A DNA stretch of 40,703 nucleotides from Prevotellaceae bacterium (lineage in GTDB: Bacteria > Bacteroidota > Bacteroidia > Bacteroidales > UBA932): NCBI GenBank assembly GCA_031279695.1, contig JAITIA010000087.1, positions 1 through 40,703 on the forward strand. Reading direction: 5' to 3'. The stretch's first letter is position 1; every line of letters begins with the position of its first letter. Under the pieces are notes generated by a model. The model had not been told where the DNA came from, searched no databases, and worked only from the letters and a program-made list of their open reading frames with translations. Position numbers and translations under genes: made by a program. Positions 36,003-40,703 of this stretch are shown here, piece after piece.

Positions 36003-37943
36003 ATGAAAAAAATATATCAGACATTAATTATTCTGGCATTAACAGCCACAAATGCCTGCAATTATCTCGACATCGTGCCGGATAATATTGCAACAATCGA
36101 CTATGCTTTCCGCAACCGTACCGAAGCGGAAAAGTATCTCTTTACCTGCTACACTTATCGTCCGCAAATTGGCGACCTTTTCAACGACCCCGCCATGAAC
36201 GGCGCCGACGAAAACTGGCAGTTCTATCCCGTCAGTTCTGTGTTTCCGATTTATACCGGAGCGCAGATAGGCAGAGGATTTCAAGACTTGAACAATCCCA
36301 TTCTGAACTTCTGGACGGGCGAAAACGGCGGAAAACCTCTTTGGCGCGGAATACGCGACTGTAATATCTTCCTCGAAAATATCGACAAGGTGGAAGACAT
36401 TCAGGAGTATGAAAAAAAACGGTGGAAAGCCGAAGTCAAATTTCTGAAAGCATACTATCACTATTATCTCTTCAAATGCTACGGTCCGATACCCATTGTG
36501 GACGTTAATTTGCCCATTTCGGCAAGCGTGGATGAGGTGCTGGTTTATCGCGAACCGGTGGACAGGGTGGTGGAATATATTTCCGGACTGATGCTCGAAG
36601 CTTTTACCGACCTCCCCAATGCCTCCGAAGTGGTTGAAGGTACGGAAGCCGGACGGGTGGACAAACTCGTTGCTCTGAGTATCCGCGCCGAACTGCTGCT
36701 CTTTGCCGCCAGCGACCTGTTTAACGGTAATCCCGACTATGAAAACATGGTGGACAATCGCGGCGTTAAACTGTTCAACACCACGCACGACCCCAACAAA
36801 TGGAAACTTGCCGCCGACGCTTGTCTCGAAGCCATCGAACTGTGCCACACACAGCAGAAAGCGCTCTACGACCAGATTGACCCGGTGGCGGCAAGCGCTC
36901 CCGCTCCGCTGCAACTGCAAACATCTTACCGGCAGGCTGTTTGCGACCGCTGGAACAGGGAACTTGTCTGGGGTAATACAAACAACGACTGCAACGGGCT
37001 GTCGAGAGCCTCGCATCCCCGCCTGATGCGCCTGACGCCGCAAAATCTCAACAATATCAATTCGCAGTGGGCGCCGACACTCAAAGCAGTGGAACAGTAC
37101 TACTCGGCTAACGGCGTGCCTGTTGAAGAAGACAAGGAGTGGCAAAGCGAACAGTGGTATGACAAACGCTACGAAATCCGCCCCGAACCCTCGTCGGGCG
37201 ACGAAAAATACTACGTCAAGGAAGGGCAGAAAACAGCGTATTTGCACTACAACCGCGAGCCGCGCTTTTATGCCAGCGTGGGTTTCGACCGTGCCATATA
37301 CTACGGAAGCGGATACAATCGCTTTCCCGACGATGTGAAACACTGCGAGTTTATCAATCTCGAATATTCGGGATTTCAGGGAGGCAGCCAGTATTCCGTT
37401 ACCGGATATGCCGCCAAAAAAATGCACAGTTTCAAATGCACGATAACATCCACCGACTCGTCTGTCGAATATTATCCTTTCCCCATCATGCGTCTTGCCA
37501 ACCTCTATCTGATGTATGCCGAAGCCCTTAACGAGGCTGAAAATTCTCAGACAGCACGCAACGAAGCCATTGTGTGGCTCAACAAGGTGCGAACACGGGC
37601 AGGTCTGAACGGAGTGAAAGAATCGTGGACGCAGTATTCGACCAATCCCACAAAACCCGATTCTCAGACCGGACTGCGCAGCATTATCCGTCGCGAACGC
37701 ACAATTGAACTTGCCTTTGAAGGCAAACGTTTTTGGGATATCCGCCGCTGGAAACAGATCGACGAACTGAACGTGCAACCCACAGGCTGGAATGTGCGCG
37801 GCGAATCCGCCGAAGACTTCTATCGCGTTGTGCAGGTTGCCCGCGTGCCGGTTAAATTCTCCATCAAGGATTATTTCTGGCCTATAAAAATATCCGATAT
37901 TGTGGCTAACCGTAACCTTCGTCAAAATTATGGATGGCAATAA
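36003..37943 (+). CDS. SusD/RagB-family surface lipoprotein
   Basis: The 646-residue lipoprotein (signal MKKIYQTLIILALTATNAC, Cys19) is the lid that binds ligand over the SusC channel. The N-terminal TPR-like part (KRWKAEVKFLKAYYHYYLFKCYGPIPIVD) and the C-terminal RagB/SusD signature (IIRRERTIELAFEGKRFWDIRRWK) are clear. At 646 residues it is larger than the classic starch SusD, as often in glycan loci for complex substrates. An in-frame start at 35967 would overlap susC; 36003 gives the proper signal. It starts 13 bases after susC. Confidence 0.93.
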   Translation: MKKIYQTLIILALTATNACNYLDIVPDNIATIDYAFRNRTEAEKYLFTCYTYRPQIGDLFNDPAMNGADENWQFYPVSSVFPIYTGAQIGRGFQDLNNPILNFWTGENGGKPLWRGIRDCNIFLENIDKVEDIQEYEKKRWKAEVKFLKAYYHYYLFKCYGPIPIVDVNLPISASVDEVLVYREPVDRVVEYISGLMLEAFTDLPNASEVVEGTEAGRVDKLVALSIRAELLLFAASDLFNGNPDYENMVDNRGVKLFNTTHDPNKWKLAADACLEAIELCHTQQKALYDQIDPVAASAPAPLQLQTSYRQAVCDRWNRELVWGNTNNDCNGLSRASHPRLMRLTPQNLNNINSQWAPTLKAVEQYYSANGVPVEEDKEWQSEQWYDKRYEIRPEPSSGDEKYYVKEGQKTAYLHYNREPRFYASVGFDRAIYYGSGYNRFPDDVKHCEFINLEYSGFQGGSQYSVTGYAAKKMHSFKCTITSTDSSVEYYPFPIMRLANLYLMYAEALNEAENSQTARNEAIVWLNKVRTRAGLNGVKESWTQYSTNPTKPDSQTGLRSIIRRERTIELAFEGKRFWDIRRWKQIDELNVQPTGWNVRGESAEDFYRVVQVARVPVKFSIKDYFWPIKISDIVANRNLRQNYGWQ

Positions 37944-38016
37944 ATTTTAGATTTACGATTTTAGATTTACGATTTACGATTTTAGATTCATAATTCAAAA
38001 AAAATATCAAACGAAA
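37944..38016. repeat. ATTTACGATTTTAG repeat between susD and next gene
   Basis: The spacer consists of variations of TTTAGATTTACGATT followed by an A-rich stretch before the next start. The same GATTTACGATTTT unit fills 13053-13120. No hairpin is evident. Confidence 0.65.
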
Positions 38017-39216
38017 ATGAACAGAAATATATCAATCATTAAAAAAAGTATCCTGTATCTGATATTTCTTCCTTTGGCGATATCCGCCTGCACGGAAGAA
38101 CCTGTTGGGCAACAGCCGGCTGACGGCGTTGCTCCCGCCGCCGTCAGAAATGTACAGGTAGCAAACACCGCCGGAGGAGCAGTGATAACATACACGCTTC
38201 CCGACGACGATGACCTGCTTTATGTCAAAGCAGTTTATTCACGCAAAGCGGGCGAGGTGAGCGAAAGCCGCAGCTCGATGTACAGAAACGAGGTTAAAGT
38301 GGAAGGTTTTGGCGACGTCGAACCGCATGAGGTCAAAATCATTGCAGTGGATCGCAGCCGCAACGAATCGGCTCCGGTAACGGTTACCGTTACTCCGCTC
38401 GAACCGGAAGTCCTGAGCATTGCCCGCTCGCTGAACCTTATCGCCGATTTTGGCGGAGTAACCGCCTCGTGGCATAACCCCGACAGAGCCGAAATATCGG
38501 TATCGGTGATGCTGAAATCCGACTCGCTGATGGAATATATTCCTCTGGAAACGTTCTATTCATCGATGATAAACGGTGTTGGAGGCGTGCGTGGAATGGA
38601 TACCGTTACGGGCAACTTTGCCGTGTATGTTCAAGACCACTGGGGCAACCGCAGCGAAGCCAAATACTACGACCTGACGCCGGTTTACGAAACCCTGTTC
38701 GACAGGCTGCGTTTCAGCGACGCTTCGGTGCCGGGCGACGGACCTCACTATACCGGTGGCGGATGGGGACTGTCGAACCTGTGGGACGGCAACTGGGGCA
38801 ACGATGCGGGCTACAGTTCCGCCGGAGGCACAGGCGTATGGCCGCAGTCAATAACAATCGATATCGGCGTGTTGGGACAAATAAGCCGGATACGCATACA
38901 TCAGCGCATGGGTCCATATACCTTTTCCGAAGGAAATCCGCGTCTGTTCGAAGTCTGGGGCTGTCAAAATCTCGACGTTTCGGGCAGCTGGGATTCGTGG
39001 ACCAAACTTATGGACTGCGAGTCTATAAAACCGTCGGATCAGCCTGTCGGTCAAAACTCCAACGAAGATATTGCGCTTGCCCTCGACGGCGAAGATTTTA
39101 TCAACTCGCCCGTCAATCCCAAAGTGCGATACCTCCGGTTTAAAATTCTCCGTACCTGGGCTGGTGGCGACAACTTCCAAATAGCGGAAATAGAAGTATT
39201 TGGCGATAATAGATAA
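38017..39216 (+). CDS. DUF4959/DUF5000-type surface lipoprotein with discoidin-like domain
   Basis: The 399-residue product is a lipoprotein (LAISAC, Cys25). After it come two fibronectin-like beta domains (about 40-130, GVAPAAVRNVQVANTAGGAV with YSRKAGEVSESR, fitting DUF4959; and about 135-230, fitting DUF5126), then a C-terminal discoidin (F5/8 type C, DUF5000-like) domain (about 245-399) with LWDGNWGNDAGYSS and RIRIHQRMG. Proteins of this order are common after SusD in Bacteroidota glycan loci and are thought to bind carbohydrate at the cell surface. It has no catalytic motif. The next gene starts just after its stop. Confidence 0.85.
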   Translation: MNRNISIIKKSILYLIFLPLAISACTEEPVGQQPADGVAPAAVRNVQVANTAGGAVITYTLPDDDDLLYVKAVYSRKAGEVSESRSSMYRNEVKVEGFGDVEPHEVKIIAVDRSRNESAPVTVTVTPLEPEVLSIARSLNLIADFGGVTASWHNPDRAEISVSVMLKSDSLMEYIPLETFYSSMINGVGGVRGMDTVTGNFAVYVQDHWGNRSEAKYYDLTPVYETLFDRLRFSDASVPGDGPHYTGGGWGLSNLWDGNWGNDAGYSSAGGTGVWPQSITIDIGVLGQISRIRIHQRMGPYTFSEGNPRLFEVWGCQNLDVSGSWDSWTKLMDCESIKPSDQPVGQNSNEDIALALDGEDFINSPVNPKVRYLRFKILRTWAGGDNFQIAEIEVFGDNR

Positions 39217-39256
39217 TTATGACATGAAAACAGTATTACAGATAACAGTTAAAAAA

Positions 39257-40372
39257 ATGAAAACAGTATATTACATAATTATGCTCTGCGGGCTTGCGTC
39301 GATAACGTCATGCTCGGAGATGAACGACCTGCACAACAAGTATCTCGACCATGAAACGATATACGCAGCCAAAGTGGACAGCGTGATAACACGCTCCGGG
39401 CACAACCGTATCGGTTTGACCGTCGAACTCAGGTCGCAGCGCGTTGAAACGGTGCGCGTTTTTTGGAACGATTACGCGGATTCGACGGATATCGCAGTCG
39501 GTAATGCTACCGGAATGTTCAACTGTATGCTCAACAACATGGAAGAAAATTCATATATCTTTCAACTTGTGAGCATCGACAAGTTCGGCAACCGTTCCCT
39601 GCCTTTCGAGGCTACGGGCATCGTATATGGCAGTCGCTTTCAGGAACAATTGTCGAACAGAGGACTCTTTTCGTTTTCTGCCGACGACAGCGGACTGACC
39701 GTAAAATGGAGTGGCAACCCCGACAATGCAGTATATTCTCAATTGAAGTATGTGGATGTGCATAACAGCGAAAATATCCGCAAAATACCGACAGACGAGA
39801 CAACAACTGTGGTTACCGACTGGCAGTCGGAAATGCATTATCGGACGGCATTCCTGCCCGAAACGGATGCTATCGACACCTTCTATACTGCATGGCGTAC
39901 CGTCGAACATATTCCATACAAGTATCCAACCGCAGGCTGGACAGCCGAAAGTCGCAATGGCAATCACGGCTGGGGCGCTGCCGGCGGTCAGCCCGACAAG
40001 GTGCTTGACGGAAATCTTGAAACCGGATGGCACTCCAATCCCGGCGCGCCACTGCCCCAGTGTCTGGTGATAGACATGCAGACAAGCAAAACAATAGACT
40101 ATCTGCTGATGCGCTTTCAGGCTAATGCCGTTGCCAACAACTGGATTTATATCAAAAATATTGAATTATATCTGACCGACACGCCTGCCATAGCCGAAGA
40201 GTATCAGTCATTCTGGGGATCGCCCGTTGCCTCATATCTGCGACCCTCCGGTGTAGATTTGATTGACATCCGACTTCCGTCAGGCAGCAGCGGCAAATAT
40301 CTTATTCTCTACTTTCCCGACTCTACTACAAATACTTATATCAGTTTCACGGAACTGGAAGTGTATCGATAG
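39257..40372 (+). CDS. DUF4998-type surface lipoprotein with discoidin-like domain
   Basis: The 371-residue product is a lipoprotein (MKTVYYIIMLCGLASITSC, Cys19). The N-terminal half resembles DUF4998: NDLHNKYLDHETIYAAKVDS, then a DYADSTDIAV segment and YIFQLVSIDKFGNRS. The C-terminal half is a discoidin-like domain with VLDGNLETGWHSNPGAPLPQ and an end reading YISFTELEVYR. It probably binds glycan together with the preceding protein and SusD. Starts at 39224 (MKTVLQITVKK...) or 39200 are possible, the latter overlapping the previous gene. 39257 gives the most typical signal. It closes the operon. Confidence 0.82.
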   Translation: MKTVYYIIMLCGLASITSCSEMNDLHNKYLDHETIYAAKVDSVITRSGHNRIGLTVELRSQRVETVRVFWNDYADSTDIAVGNATGMFNCMLNNMEENSYIFQLVSIDKFGNRSLPFEATGIVYGSRFQEQLSNRGLFSFSADDSGLTVKWSGNPDNAVYSQLKYVDVHNSENIRKIPTDETTTVVTDWQSEMHYRTAFLPETDAIDTFYTAWRTVEHIPYKYPTAGWTAESRNGNHGWGAAGGQPDKVLDGNLETGWHSNPGAPLPQCLVIDMQTSKTIDYLLMRFQANAVANNWIYIKNIELYLTDTPAIAEEYQSFWGSPVASYLRPSGVDLIDIRLPSGSSGKYLILYFPDSTTNTYISFTELEVYR

Positions 40373-40410
40373 TATATAATGTGGAAATCGCACAAAAGAT
40401 TGCGAATGTG

Positions 40411-40449
40411 AATATCCTCCGAAACAAGTTTATCTGTTCGGAGGATATT
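40411..40449 (+). terminator. Terminator of the susCD operon
   Basis: AATATCCTCCGAA (40411-40423) and TTCGGAGGATATT (40437-40449) are perfect 13-base arms with a 13-base loop, followed by TTTTTATT. It ends the four-gene operon about 40 bases after the last stop. Confidence 0.88.
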
Positions 40450-40540
40450 TTTTATTAACTATCTTTAAGTGTATTACACTGTTATAACGGGTTGCGAACA
40501 GTGGTTTTGTATTATAAAATACAAATCCATTGTAAATCTG

Positions 40541-40703
40541 TTATATCACAGGCATACAACCCTCATCCGTTATTTGCCGCTGCGTATCATTGATCACCAT
40601 TGCCAGCCCCATTGCGTCGGGATACGGCGCGAGGTAGTTTTTCGTTTGAATCTGCTCGACGGCTTCGGCAAGTTTGACAGGGACGGCTTCCGCTTTGTAC
40701 GCC
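40541..40703 (-). CDS. Partial gene, possibly C-terminus of an AAA-ATPase/PD-(D/E)XK nuclease-like protein
   Basis: The frame enters from the right edge and stops at 40541-40543 (TAA). The 53 visible residues include VKLAEAVEQIQTKNYLAPYP and GLAMVINDTQRQITD. A helix with EAVEQIQTKNYLAPY followed by a GLAMVIN strand resembles the end of the Bacteroidota AAA-ATPase-like family with a PD-(D/E)XK nuclease tail (DUF1703 type), where ALxQIxEKxYAxxY precedes a GVNF strand. The 5' part lies outside the window. The family call is tentative; the frame itself is likely real. Confidence 0.5.
   Translation of the reverse strand, partial: AYKAEAVPVKLAEAVEQIQTKNYLAPYPDAMGLAMVINDTQRQITDEGCMPVI

Noticed and set aside
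36039..37940. 633-codon open frame on the minus strand across susD
   Set aside because: It is the exact antisense of susD, has an unnatural composition rich in F, H, V and G, and susD has clear family motifs.

Overview
The window looks like chromosomal DNA from a Bacteroidota bacterium, probably of the order Bacteroidales. The evidence is a SusC/SusD pair with DUF4959/DUF5000- and DUF4998-type surface lipoproteins, DUF4270, DUF6261 and 6-bladed beta-propeller lipoproteins, a BatB-like protein, many short lipoprotein signals, and repeated matches to the Bacteroidota promoter (TTG, about 17-20 nt, TAnnTTTG) with little use of strong Shine-Dalgarno sites. No tRNA, rRNA, CRISPR array or insertion sequence was seen.

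Layout. Positions 1-505 are non-coding and rich in short palindromic and interspersed repeats. The str operon rpsL-rpsG-fusA (3534 to 506, minus strand) has its own promoter and terminator. Positions 3714-6352 (plus) hold a beta-lactamase-fold protein that has lost its catalytic motifs, then a two-domain ModF-like ATPase. Positions 6405-15502 are all minus strand: a clostripain-like lipoprotein, an RluA-type pseudouridine synthase overlapping a zinc metallopeptidase gene, a 6-bladed beta-propeller lipoprotein, BatB, proline dehydrogenase and a TlpA-like thioredoxin. Positions 15754-21162 (plus) hold leuC without leuD, a DUF4270 lipoprotein, an outer-membrane barrel protein, an unknown lipoprotein, and a decayed partial duplicate of those last two genes. 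manA (minus) follows. The secE-nusG-rplK-rplA-rplJ-rplL-rpoB operon fills 22982-30015 and ends in a strong terminator with no rpoC. A DUF6261 gene (minus) and about 1.2 kb of repeat-rich DNA lead to the last operon: a leader ORF carrying a 24-unit AG repeat, susC, susD and two discoidin-like lipoproteins, closed by a terminator at 40411-40449. The last 160 bases hold the 3' end of another minus-strand gene.

How the genes work together. The secE/rpl/rpoB and str operons supply transcription, translation and secretion. Their arrangement is unusual: in Bacteroides-type genomes, as I recall, rpoC follows rpoB, and rpsL-rpsG-fusA then lead into the S10 operon. Here both links are cut. The block from the str operon to DUF6261 also lies between two similar clusters of intergenic repeats about 31.5 kb apart. 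The susCD operon should import a glycan or other large ligand across the outer membrane, but it encodes only binding and transport proteins and no hydrolase.

The most interesting signal is the (AG)24 tract inside an ORF that ends four bases before susC. Slippage there would switch the leader between a long frame running up to susC and early stops about 280-310 bases upstream. This suggests phase-variable control of nutrient uptake by repeat slippage rather than by DNA inversion. It is inferred from sequence alone.
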